A DNA stretch of 64,000 nt, taken from contig NC_092092.1 in NCBI RefSeq assembly GCF_045679555.1, forward strand, positions 22,620,969 through 22,684,968. Reading direction: 5' to 3'. The stretch's first letter is position 1; each line of letters starts with the position of its first letter. The position numbers and the translations under genes were made by a program. Below are positions 1 through 9,840 of the stretch, one piece after another. Under the pieces are notes generated by a model. The model saw only the letters and a program-made list of their open reading frames with translations. It searched no databases and was not told the DNA's origin. This DNA comes from Salvelinus alpinus (Eukaryota > Chordata > Actinopteri > Salmoniformes > Salmonidae).

Positions 1-83
1 TTTTCTGTTGCTGTAATTTCTGGTGCCCAAAGGATGGCAGATGACGATATTGAATTCATCTTACTATCCAAATGCATTGTATG

Positions 84-330
84 CAGCCATGGTTAGAGCG
101 TTGGGCTGGTAATCGAAAGGTTGCTGGATCGAATCTCCGAGCTGACAAGGTAAAAACCTGTCGTTCTGCCCCTGAGTAAGGCAGTTAACCCACCTTTCCC
201 CGGGCGCCGAAGACGTGAATGTCGATTATGGCAGTCCCCTGCACCTCTCTGATTCAGAGGGTTTGGGTTAAATGCTGAAGACACATTTCAGATGAATGCA
301 TTCAGTTGTACATTTGACTAGATATCTCCC
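84..330 (+). repeat. tRNA-derived salmonid-type SINE
   Basis: A tRNA-like head is followed by a tRNA-unrelated body. The B-box-like stretch ggatcgaatc lies near 127-136, followed by the body with 'gcacctctctgattcagagg' near 241-260 and a tail near 300-320. A reverse-strand relative lies at 12867-13112 with the same body, so this is a dispersed family. The 5' A-box part looks truncated. Naming a specific SINE family would need a repeat library. Confidence 0.75.
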
Positions 331-352
331 TTTCCCTCTACAGTTGTATCCC

Positions 353-643
353 ATTTAACGGCGAGAAGGCGGAAGAAAACGTGGACAATATGCATACTTT
401 CTTCATGAAACACCATTTTCCACCTCCATGCTCGAGTGGCAAATGCCTAGGAATGCTACTTCCTGATGTTGCACCCCGCGTTCAGCCTGGGGTAAACAAC
501 AGACTGCTGCAACCTGATTGGCTGAACGTGATACGCAACATCCGGGACTAACATTTAGCCACTATCATGGTGGTGAAAATTTGTGTTTCATGAGGAAAGC
601 ATGCATAGTTTGCCTGTTTTTATCCGCCTTCTCGCCAGTAAAT
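353..643. mobile_element. Palindromic MITE (long terminal inverted repeats)
   Basis: The two ends are near-complementary over about 75 bp: the left end reads tttaacggcgagaaggcgga and the reverse complement of the right end reads tttactggcgagaaggcgga. Similarity continues inward ('tcatgaaacac' in both arms, then 'gatgttgc'), so most of the element can fold into one hairpin with its loop near 480-525. It has no coding capacity and is a non-autonomous DNA transposon. The superfamily is not determined. Confidence 0.75.
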
Positions 644-648
644 TTAAG

Positions 649-959
649 GAGGAAATCGAAGCCTTTGCAGCCTGAATGGAGAATGTTTTAGGTACGAACC
701 TGTCCACAGCGTATACAAGTATATTGCCAGCTGCGTTTGGACGGTAAGATTAACTCAATATTGCCATCTGCGGCCTTTAGGTTACCCTATACCTAATAAT
801 TTTGGTTTTTATTGTGCGCATCTGTATATTGTATTTTTCATATAGCTGCAATTATCTTTTTTTATGAATGATAAGGCTGTTTCTATTTTGTAAACTCATT
901 CTATTGTATTTAAAATATACTTTTATTTTCCCTTATCATTTCCCAATATACAATAAATA
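649..959. other. AT-rich intergenic stretch, no feature recognised
   Basis: There is no coding potential, splice pattern or repeat I can name. It simply separates the palindromic MITE from the first Tc1 element. Confidence 0.5.
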
Positions 960-1340
960 AACTCAGCAAAAAAAGAAACGTCCCTTTTTCAGGACCCTGT
1001 CTTTCAAAGATAATTCGTAAAAATCCAAATAACTTCACAGATCTTCATTGTAAAGGGTTTAAACACTGTTTCCCATGCTTGTTCAATGAACCATAAACAA
1101 TTCATGAACATGCACCTGTGGAACGGTCGTTAAGACACTAACAACTTACAGACTGTAGGCAATTAAGGTCACAGTTATGAAAACTTAGGACACTAAAGTG
1201 GCCTTTCTACTGACTCTGAAAAACACCAAAAGAAAGATGCCCAGGGTCCCTGCTCATTTGCGTGAACGTGCCTTAGGCATGCTGCAAGGAGGCATGAGGA
1301 CTGCAGATGTGGCCAGGGCATTAAATTGCAATGTCCATAC

Positions 1341-2541
1341 TAGAGGTCGACCGATTTAATCGGAATGGCCGATTTTAATTAGGGGCGATTTCAAGTTTTC
1401 ATAACAATCGGTAATCGGCATTTTTGGACACCGATTGTGGCCGATTACATTGCACTCCACGAGGAGACTGCATGGCAGGCTGACTACCTGTTACGCGAGT
1501 GCAGCAAGAAGCCAAGGTAAGTTGCTAGCTAGCATTAAACTTATCTTATAAAAAACAATCAATCTTAACGTAATCACTAGTTAACTACACATGGTTGATG
1601 ATATTACTAGTTTATCTAGCTTGTCCTGCGTTGCATATAATCGATGCGGTGCCTGTTAATTTATCATTGGATCACAGCCTACTTCGCCAAACGGGTGATG
1701 ATTTTTGGTAGGCAGCAGAAGGCTCGTAAGCATTCATTCAAACATCACTTTTGTGCATTTGCCAGCAGCTCTTCGCTGTGCTTCAAGCATTGAGCTGTTT
1801 ATGACTTCAAGCCTATCAACTCCCGAGATTAGGCTGGTGTAACCGATGTGAAAAGGCTAGCTAGTTAGCGGGGTGCGCGCTAATAGCGTTTCAATCGATG
1901 ACGTCACTCGCTCTGAGACCTTGAAGTAGTTGTTCCCCTTGCTCTGCAAGGGCCACGACTTTTGTGGAGCAATAGGTAACGATGCTTCGAGGGTGGGTGT
2001 TGTCGATGTGTCCCTGGTTCGAGCCCAGGTAGGGGCGAGGAGAGGGACAGAAGCTACACTGTTACACTGGCAATACTATAGTGCCTATAAGAACATCCAA
2101 TAGTCAAAGGTATATGAAATACAAATGGTATAGAGAGAAATAGTCCTATAATAACTACAACCTAAAACTTCTTACCTGGGAATATTGAAGACTCGTGTTA
2201 AAAGGAACCACCAGCTTTCATATGTTCTCATGTTCTGAGCAAGGAACTTAAACGTTAGCTTTTTTACATGGCACATATTGCACTTTTACTTTCTTCTCCA
2301 ACACTTTGTTTTTGCATTATTTAAACCAAATTGAACAGGTTTCATTATTTATTTGAGGCTAAATTGATTTTATTGATGTATTATATTTAACTTAAAATAA
2401 GTGTTCATTCAGTATTGTTGTAATTGTCATTATTACAAATAAATAAATGTAAAAAATAATCGGCCGATTAATCTGTATCTGCTTTTTTGGTCCTCCAATA
2501 ATCGGTATTGCCGTTGAAAAATCGTAATCGGTCGACCTCTA
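1341..2541. mobile_element. hAT-like non-autonomous transposon nested in Tc1 #1
   Basis: Terminal inverted repeats are tagaggtcgaccgat at the left and atcggtcgacctcta at the right. The host sequence on each side gives an 8-bp duplication, gtccatac versus gttcgtac, with two substitutions. TAG...CTA ends with 8-bp duplications are characteristic of the hAT superfamily. At about 1.2 kb without a transposase frame, this is a non-autonomous copy. It carries a further repeat at 1839-2066, so three layers are nested here. Confidence 0.85.
1839..2066 (+). repeat. Short interspersed repeat with tRNA-like B box, copy 1
   Basis: Copy 1 of a ~230-bp repeat that begins tgtaaccgatgtgaaa and ends gttaca, giving TGTAAC/GTTACA ends. 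Near the 3' side ggttcgagccc matches the pol III B box and tRNA T-arm, so a tRNA-derived SINE is likely. It lies inside the hAT element. The second copy is at 3649-3884. Confidence 0.65.
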
Positions 2542-3648
2542 GTTCGTACTGTGACACGCCTAAGACGGCGCTAAAGTGAGACAGGATGGACAGCTGATCG
2601 TCCTCGACGTGGCAGACCGCGTGTAACAACACCTGCACAGGATCGGTACATCTGAACATCACACCAGCGGGACAGGTACAGGATGGCAACAACTGCCCGA
2701 GCTACACCAGGAACGCACAATCCCTCCATCAGTGCTCAGACTGTCCGCAATAGGCTGAGCGAGGCTGGACTGAGGGCTTGTTGTAGGCCTGTTGTAAGGC
2801 AGGTACTCACCAGACATCACCGGCAACAACGTCGCCTATGGGCACAAACCTACCGTCGCTGGACCAGACAGGACTGGCAAAAAGTGCTCTTCACTGACGA
2901 GCTGCGGTTATGTCTCACCAGGGATGATGGTCGGATTCGCATTTATCGTTGAAGGAATGAGCGTTACACCGAGGCCTGTACTCTGGATCGGGATCGATTT
3001 GGAGGTGGAGGGTCCGTCATGGTCTGGGGCGGTGTGTCACAGCATCATCGGACTGAGCTTGTTGTCATTGCAGGCAATCTCAACGCTGTGCGTTACATGG
3101 AAGGCATCCTCCTCCCTCATGTGGTACCCTTCCTGCAGGCTCATCCTGACATGACCCTCCAGCATGACAATGCCACCAGCCATACTGCTCGTTCTATGCG
3201 TGATTTCCCGGAAGACAGGAATGTCAGTGTTCTGCCATGGCCAGCGAAGAGCCTGGATCTCAATCCCATTGAGCACGTCTGGGACCTGTTGGATCGGAGG
3301 GTGAGGGCTAGGGCCATTTCCCCCCCCCAGAAATGTCCAGGTGCCTTGGTGGAAGAGTGAGGTAACATCTCATAGCTGGAACTGGCAAATCTGGTGTAAT
3401 ACTTAATGCATCTGGTGGCCACACCAGATACTGACTGTTACTTTGATTTTGACCTCCCCCCTTTGTTCAGGGACACATTTATTCAATTTCTGTTAGTCAC
3501 ATGTCTGTGGAACTTGTTCAGTTTATGTCTCAGTTGTTGACTCTTATGTTCATACAAATATTTACGCATATTTGCTGAAAATAAATGCAGTTGACAGTGA
3601 CAGGATGTTTCTTTTTTTGCTGAGTTAACAATAATAAATATACAGTGT

Positions 3649-3884
3649 GTAACCGATGTGAAATGGCTAGCTAGGTAGCGGTGGTGCGCGCTAGCAGCGT
3701 TTCAGTCGGTGACGTCGCTTGCTCTGAGACTTGAAGTAGTGGTTCCCCTTGCTCTGCAAGGGCCGCGGCTTTTGTGGAGCGATGGGTAACGATGCTTCGT
3801 GGGTGACTGTTGTTGATGTGTGCAGAGGGTCCCTGGTTTGCGCCCGAGGTCGGGGCGAGGGGACGCCATAAAGTTATACTGTTA
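3649..3884 (+). repeat. Short interspersed repeat with tRNA-like B box, copy 2
   Basis: Most of its length matches the repeat at 1839-2066 (ggctagctag..., gacgtcgcttgctctgagac, ttccccttgctctgcaaggg). The B box is degraded here (ggtttgcgccc). Its 3' terminal TA is the insertion site of Tc1 #2, which begins at 3885. Confidence 0.65.
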
Positions 3885-5118
3885 CAAGTGCATTCGGAAA
3901 GTATTCAGACCCCTTGATTTTTCACACATTTTGTTACATTACAGCCTTTCTCTAAAATTAAATAGTTCCCCCCATCAATCTACACACAATACCCCATAAT
4001 GACAAAGGAAAAACAAGATTTTAGACATTTTTGTAATTTGATAAAAAAAAAAAAAATGAAGTAATACATTTGCATAAGTACTCAGTTCTTTGTTGAAGCA
4101 CCTTTTGCAGCGATTAAGCCTCGAGACTTCTTGGGTATGACGCTACAAGCTTGGAACACCTGTATTTGGGGAGTTTCTCCCTTCTCTGCAGATCCTCCAA
4201 AGCTCTGTCAGGTTGGATGGGGAGCATCGCTGCACAGCTATTTTCAGGTCTCAACAGAGATGTTCGATAGGGTTCAAGTTTGGGCTCTGGCATTCAAAGA
4301 CTTGTCCCTAATCCATTCCTGCGTTGTCTTGGCTGTGTGCTTAGGGTCATTAGTCTGAGGTCCTGAGTGCTCTGGAGCAGGTTTTCATCAAGGATCTCTC
4401 TGTACTTTGCTCCCTTCATCTTTCCTTCGATCCTGACTAGTCTCCCAGTCCCTGCCACTGAAAAACATCCCCACAGCATGATGCTGCCACCACCATGCTT
4501 CACCGTAGGGATGGTGCCAGGTTTCCTCCAGACGTGACGCTTGGCATTCAGGCCAAAGAGTTCAATCTGGGTTTCATCAGACCAGAGAGTCTTGTTTCTC
4601 ATGGCCTGATAGTACTTTAGGTGCCTTTTGGCAAACTCCAAGCGGGCTGTCATGTGCCTTTTACTGAGGAGAGGCTTCCGTCTGGCCACTCTACCATAAA
4701 GGCCTGATTGGGGGAGTGCTGCAGAGATGGTTGTCCTTTTGGAAGGTTCTCCTGTCTCCACAGAGGAACTCTGAAGCTCTGTCAGAGTGACCATCGGGTT
4801 CTTGGTCACCTCCCTGACCAAGGCCCTTCTTCCCCAATTACTCAGTTTGGCCGGGCGGCCAGCTCTAGGAAGAGTATTTGGTGGTTCCAAACTTCTTCCA
4901 TTTAAGAATGATGGAGGCCATTGTGTTCTTGGGGATCTTCAATGCTACAGAATTTTTTTTGTACCCTTCCCCAGATCTGTGCCTCAACACAATCATTATA
5001 GGGTATTGTGTGTAGATTGATGAGGGGGAAAAATAATTGAATCCATTTTAGAAAAAGGCTGTACCGTAACAAAATGTGGAGAAAATTGAAGGGGTCTGAA
5101 TAGTTTCTGAATGCACTG
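3885..5118 (-). mobile_element. Tc1-like transposon #2 (internally deleted)
   Basis: Inverted ends are caagtgcattcggaaagtat at the left and the reverse complement of atagtttctgaatgcactg at the right, flanked by TA. It belongs to the same family as the copy at 48537-50110. Compared with that copy it lacks about 250-300 bp at its transposase-start side: the sequence jumps near 4998 from early coding sequence straight to the terminal-repeat side. The first transposase residues and the 5' leader are therefore missing. Confidence 0.88.
4085..5000 (-). pseudogene. Tc1 transposase, N-terminally truncated and frameshifted
   Basis: The frame at 4294-4890 holds the second half of the DNA-binding region ([16 protein letters not shown]), the first catalytic Asp in [12 protein letters not shown] and the [11 protein letters not shown] block. 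The frame then shifts, and the remaining C-terminal part with the DPKHT and NPIE-type motifs is degraded toward 4085. The start of the first paired-like domain was lost in the deletion near 4998. Non-functional. Confidence 0.85.
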
Positions 5119-5129
5119 TATAGTATATA

Positions 5130-6644
5130 CAGTGGGGAGAACAAGTATTTGATACATTGCCGATTTCGCAGGTTTTCCTACTTACAAAGCATGTAGAGGT
5201 CTGTAATTTTTATCATAGGTACACTTCAACTGTAGTGTATGATTAAGTAATTAAATTGCATTTTATTGCATGACATAAGTATTTGATACATCAGAAAAGC
5301 AGAACTTAATATTTGGTACAGAAACCTTTGTTTGCAATTACAGAGATCATACGTTTCCTGTAGTTCTTGACCAGGTTTGCACACACTGCAGCAGGGATTT
5401 TGGCCCACTCCTCCATACAGACCTTCTCCAGATCCTTCAGGTTTCGGGGCTGTCGCTGGGCAATACGGACTTTCAGCTCCCTCCAAAGATTTTCTATTGG
5501 ATTCAGGTCTGGAGACTGGCTAGGCCACTCTAGGACCTTGAGATGCTTCTTACGGAGCCACTCCTTAGTTGCCCTGGCTGTGTGTTTCGGGTCGTTGTCA
5601 TGCTGGAAGACCCAGCCACGACCCATCTTCAATGCTCTTACTGAGGGAAGGAGGTTGTTGGCCAAGATCTCGCGATACATGGCCCCATCCATCCTCCCCT
5701 GAATACGGTGCAGTCGTTCTGTCGCCTTTGCAGAAAAGCATCCCCAAAGAATGATGTTTCCACCTCCATGCTTCACGGTTGGGATGGTGTTCTTGGGGTT
5801 GTACTCATCCTTCTTCTTCCTCCAAACACGGCGAGTGGAGTTTAGACCAAAAAAGCTCTATTTTTGTCTCATCAGACCACATGACCTTCTCCCATTCCTC
5901 CTCTGGATCATCCAGATGGTCATTGGCAAACTTCAGGCAGGCCTGGACATGCGCTGGCTTGAGCAGGGGGACCTTGCGATTTTAATCCATGACGGCGTAG
6001 TGTGTTACTAATGGTTTTCTTTGAGACTGTAGTCCCAGCTCTCTTCAGGTCATTGACCAGGTCCTGCCGTGTAGTTCTGGGCTGATCCCTCACCTTCCTC
6101 ATGATCATTGATGCCCCACGAGGTGAGATCTTGCATGGAGCCCCAGACCATGGGTGATTGACCGTCATCTTGAACTTCTTCCATTTTCTAATAATTGCGC
6201 CAACAGTTGTTGCCTTCTCACCAAGCTGCTTGCCTATTGTCCTGTAGCCCATCCCAGCCTTGTGCAGGTCTACAATTATATCCCTGATGTCCTTACACAG
6301 CTCTCTGGTCTTGGCCATTGTGGAGAGGTTGGAGTCTGTTTGATTGAGTGTGTGGACAGGTGCAGTTAATACAGGTAATGAGTGGAGAACAGGAGGGCTT
6401 CTTAAAGAAAAACTAACAGGTCTGTGAGAGCTGGAATTCTTACTGGTTGGTAGGTGATCAAATACTTATGTCATGCAATAAAATGCAAATGAATTACTTA
6501 AAAATCATACAATGTGATTTTCTGGATTTTTGTTTTAGATTCCGTCTCTCACAGTTGAAGTGTACCTATGATAAAAAATGACAGACCTCTACATGCTTTG
6601 TAAGTAGGAAAACCTGCGAAATCAAATACTTGTTCTCCCCACTG
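5130..6644 (-). mobile_element. Tc1-like transposon #3 (Sleeping Beauty-like)
   Basis: Terminal inverted repeats of about 100 bp start cagtggggagaacaagtatt and are flanked by TA on both sides (5128-5129, 6645-6646). Inner repeats such as 'gtacacttcaactg' recur at both ends, matching the long repeats with internal binding sites of the Sleeping Beauty group. The full length of 1.5 kb is kept. It begins 11 bp after Tc1 #2 ends. Confidence 0.92.
5306..6318 (-). pseudogene. Sleeping Beauty-like transposase with frameshift
   Basis: The start is at 6318 ([20 protein letters not shown]). The N-terminal paired-like domain is intact (residues 1 to about 120, with [21 protein letters not shown]). The frame is lost near 5975, where a short stretch expected between 'ggaccttgcg' and 'attttaatcc' is missing. 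A second frame at 5306-5776 carries [11 protein letters not shown], the second Asp in [11 protein letters not shown], the Glu in LNPIENLW and a native-looking C-terminus (GFCTKY). One frameshift plus point changes make this a recent but inactive copy. Confidence 0.87.
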
Positions 6645-7429
6645 TATATACTGTGTGTGTGTGTATATAATAAAAGCAAATTAAATTGATTATTGTAATT
6701 ACTACGATATTAAATACAGATTTGAAAGAGTAAACATTGTTATGCTTGCAGGGATGTCTGAAGGACATTTTCATGTCAATGAAATTCTATTTAATGTCAA
6801 TGAAATTCTACCATAGAGGAAGGGAAGTAGATATTTCAGCAAAGCCAAACAAATAGTATTGAATGAATAGTGGAGCAGGAAACAGGAAAGAGCTCAACTG
6901 CTGTTATTGAAATGCTACCTCACAAAGGTACTACTACTACTAAATAAGGAAGAAACGCCGGATGTCTGTTTGCCTTCGGTTGACATTTTAAGTAATCACT
7001 ACCCGCTCGTTCCTCTAAATGGCATGGGCAGACTGTGCATCAGGAAGAGGCCCCTAGACTAGTTTCCAGTAAGAGGAGACAATTCCTCTGCTTTTAATTA
7101 CTACCAGTGAAAAGTAAATCAGATATTCCCATTGTTCTAGCTCTGAGAATGTATGTGAAGTGGGAGCCTCAGGGCCATTACAAAAGCCTGGCTCTCACGG
7201 GGAGCAGGTGTAAATCAATAGGAGGAGAAAGGAGGGCCGCCGTGAAACAGTGATGGGATAGAACAGCTGGGGATGCCCCAAAATGGCTCCAAGGCAACCA
7301 CGTCAAAGGTTGTCAGGATACTTTAACAAAAACACTCTTCTTAACTCTTTTGTATGCCTGCACATGATTTGCTTCTTCTTGAGAAAACTTCTAAATTACT
7401 GTTGTTTTCACACAAGGATATTCATAAAA
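6645..7429. other. Spacer between Tc1 copies
   Basis: A short (TG)n stretch lies at 6652-6663 and a 20-bp phrase containing 'tgtcaatgaaattcta' occurs twice in tandem at 6774-6811. I see no gene or other recognisable element. Confidence 0.5.
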
Positions 7430-8867
7430 TATACTGAACAAAAATATAAACGTAATATGTAAAGTGTTGGTTTCTTGAGCTAAAATAAAATATCCCAGAA
7501 ATGTTCCATATGTTGTGCACAAATGTGTTTACATCCCTGTTAGTGAGCATTTCTCCTTTGCCAACATAATCCATCCATCTGACAGGTGTGGCTTATCAAG
7601 AAGCTGATTAAATAGCATGATCATTACACAGGTGCACCTTGTACTGGACACAATAAAAGGTCACTCTAAAATGTGTAGTTTTGTCACACAACACAATGCC
7701 ACGGTCTCAAGTTTGAGGGGGCATGCAATTGGCATGCTGACTGCAGGAATGTCCACCAAGCTCTTGCTATAGAATTGAATGTCCATTTCTCTACCATAAG
7801 CCGCCGTCGTTTTAGAGAATTTGGCACTATGTCCAACCGGCCTGACAACCTCAGACCATGTGTAACCACGCCAGCCAAGGACCTCCACATCTGACTTCTT
7901 CACCTGCGGGATCGTCTGAGACCAACCTCCCGGACAGCTGATGAAGCTGGGTTTGCACAACCAAATAATTTTTACACAAACTGTCCGAAACCGTCTCAGG
8001 GAAGCTTATCTGCATGCTCGTTGTCCTCACCAGGGTCTTGACCTGACTTCAGTTTGGCGTCGTAACCGACTTCAGTGGGCAAATGCTCACCTTCGATGGC
8101 CTCAGGCACTCTGGAGAAGTGCACTCTTCACGGATGAATCCCGGTTTCAACTGTACCGGGCAGATTGCAGACAACATGTATGGCTTTGTGTGGGCGAGCA
8201 GTTTTCTGATGTCAACATGGTGACGGTGGGGTTATGGTATGGGCAGTTATACGCTACGGACAACAAACACAATTGCATTTTATCTATGGCAGTTTGAATG
8301 CATAGAAATACCGTGATGAGATCCTGAGGCACGTTGTCGTGCCATTCATCCACCACCATCACCTCATGTTTCAACATGATAATACACAGCCCCATGTCAC
8401 AAGGATCTGTATACAATTCCTGGAAGCTGAAAATGTCCTAGTTCTTCCATGGCCTGCATACTCACCAGACATGTCACCCATTGAGCCTGTTTGGAATGCT
8501 CTGGATCGATGTGTACGACAGCGTGTTCCAGTTCCCTGCAAAAATCCAGCAACTTCGTATAGCCATTGAAGAGGAGTGGGACAACATTCGACAGGCCACT
8601 ATCAACAGCCTGATCAACTCAAAGTGTTGCGCTGCATGAGGCAAATGGTGGTCACACCAGATACTGACTGGTTTTCTGATCCACCCCCTTACCTTTATTT
8701 TTAAGCAATCTGTGACCAACAGATCCATATCTGTATTACCAGTCATGTGAAATCCATAGATTAGGGCCTAATGAATTTATTTAAATTGACGGATTTCCTT
8801 CTATGAACATGTAACTCAGTAAAATCTTTGAAATTATTGCATGTTGTGTTTATTTTTGTTTAGTATA
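7430..8867 (+). mobile_element. Tc1-like transposon #4
   Basis: Inverted ends are tatactgaacaaaaatataaa at the left and tttatttttgtttagtata at the right. Length is 1.44 kb. A third Tc1 family is recognisable from its leader ('tgacaggtgtggcttatcaa') and its own diverged transposase. Confidence 0.88.
7696..8639 (+). pseudogene. Tc1-like transposase #4, many stops
   Basis: The start at 7696 gives MPRSQV followed at once by a stop. The middle frame at 7941-8297 contains QTVRNRLREA and the first catalytic Asp in LFTDESRFQLY. The later frame at 8339-8569 contains the second Asp (MFQHDNTQPH) and Glu (MSPIEPVWNALDR). DD34E spacing is kept across different frames. Heavily mutated, so an older insertion than Tc1 #3. 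Confidence 0.82.
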
Positions 8868-9418
8868 GAACAAAATGGCATAGAATATACTGTACTTTTA
8901 TTTATATAAAGTGAATCATACGATATTCTACGTAGGATCATTTGTATTGCTTACGATAATGCACTTTCTAAATGCAATAGGTAGTACGTTTTGATCAACT
9001 GCAAAGCCTAATTTGACTCTTAAGGTCATTGGGGTTTATTCATTTATGCTTTGTCACAGGTATGAACAAATTGCCATAAATGGCCATTACTACAAAGTTG
9101 AAGTAAGTTTGAATTGAGGAAGTATGGTAAAGGTCAGCTTTTTATCTGTTCCAGACCCTGTGTTCCAGATGCCTATTCATACAATACCCCACACACACCT
9201 CAAGCCAACATCCACCCACACACCTGAACCCATGACACTGCTTTACACCTCTACACTAGCACATGTTAGTATTCATGCCAGCATAATATTATCTTGTTTT
9301 CGTGCAAAGGTGTGATTTGCCCACACACATTGGTCCTAATAAATATCATAACTAACTTCACATATACCTTTATGCCACCATTTGCATAATTCAATTAATT
9401 TATTATCTGACAGTGCAG

Positions 9419-9419
<1 letters not shown>

Positions 9420-9458
<39 letters not shown>
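9420..9458. repeat. (GT)n microsatellite
   Basis: About 17 uninterrupted tg units followed by tatatata. The cysteine/valine-rich reading frame across it is a translation of the simple repeat, not a gene. Confidence 0.95.
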
Positions 9459-9459
<1 letters not shown>

Positions 9460-9675
9460 GTCCAGTAGCAGGTACAGATGTTAATATTGCACATTTGATA
9501 TTGGCACAAAGTTTTTTTTCTCTATCCATCTTCACAAGTGTTAAACCAAAATATTATCTACAAAGTAAATGTACGTTTGTTGCCTTTACAATTTTCTGCT
9601 TGTTTATCTATATTACCATATGTGCCGTGTCGTCACAAACCTTTGTTCCCTCTTTTAACTTCCATGAGAGGTATA

Positions 9676-9825
9676 GTTAAAAATGGCACTGAGTTGAGCC
9701 AGATCTCTGTCATAATACCTTCATATCACCTATATTACATGGAAAATGTCACAGACAAGTTAAAAAAAGGGAACTATGGTTGGTTAAAAAGGGCACAGAG
9801 CTGAACCAGATCTATGTCATAATAC
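9676..9825 (+). repeat. Imperfect direct repeat just upstream of il22ra2
   Basis: A 43-bp sequence (gttaaaaatggcactgagtt... to cataatac) at 9676-9718 recurs at 9783-9825 with about five substitutions. The second copy ends 16 bp before the il22ra2 start codon, so the repeat lies in its promoter or 5' UTR. Whether it has a regulatory role cannot be judged from sequence. Confidence 0.7.
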
Positions 9826-9840
9826 CGCGCTACAGCTAAC

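Larger units (their letters stand above)
1237..3360 (+). pseudogene. Tc1-like transposase, interrupted
   Basis: The start is at 1237 (MPRVPAHLRERALG...). The frame runs about 35 codons, with a helix-turn-helix start, before the nested element breaks it. Downstream pieces at 2683-2952 and 3019-3360 carry the Trp-rich pre-catalytic region, the first catalytic Asp (LFTDE), the second (QHDNA) and the final Glu (LNPIEHVW), which is the DD34E arrangement of Tc1. A frame change near 2945 separates the first and second Asp. The protein cannot be made intact, so this is an inactive copy. Confidence 0.85.
960..3626 (+). mobile_element. Tc1-like transposon #1, split by a nested element
   Basis: The ends are inverted: aactcagcaaaaaaagaaac on the left and its near reverse complement gtttctttttttgctgagtt on the right, with TA before the left end. 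The interior encodes a Tc1-type transposase that is interrupted at about 1341-2541 by a hAT-like insertion. Without the insertion the element would be about 1.46 kb, a usual Tc1 length. Its right end abuts the repeat copy at 3649. Confidence 0.9.

Noticed and set aside
88..160. Possible functional tRNA gene
   Set aside because: Has a B-box-like sequence but no full cloverleaf, and it continues into a SINE body that is repeated elsewhere in the window.
9423..9680. Frame beginning with Cys-Val repeats
   Set aside because: Starts inside the (GT)n microsatellite and continues in AT-rich non-coding DNA.
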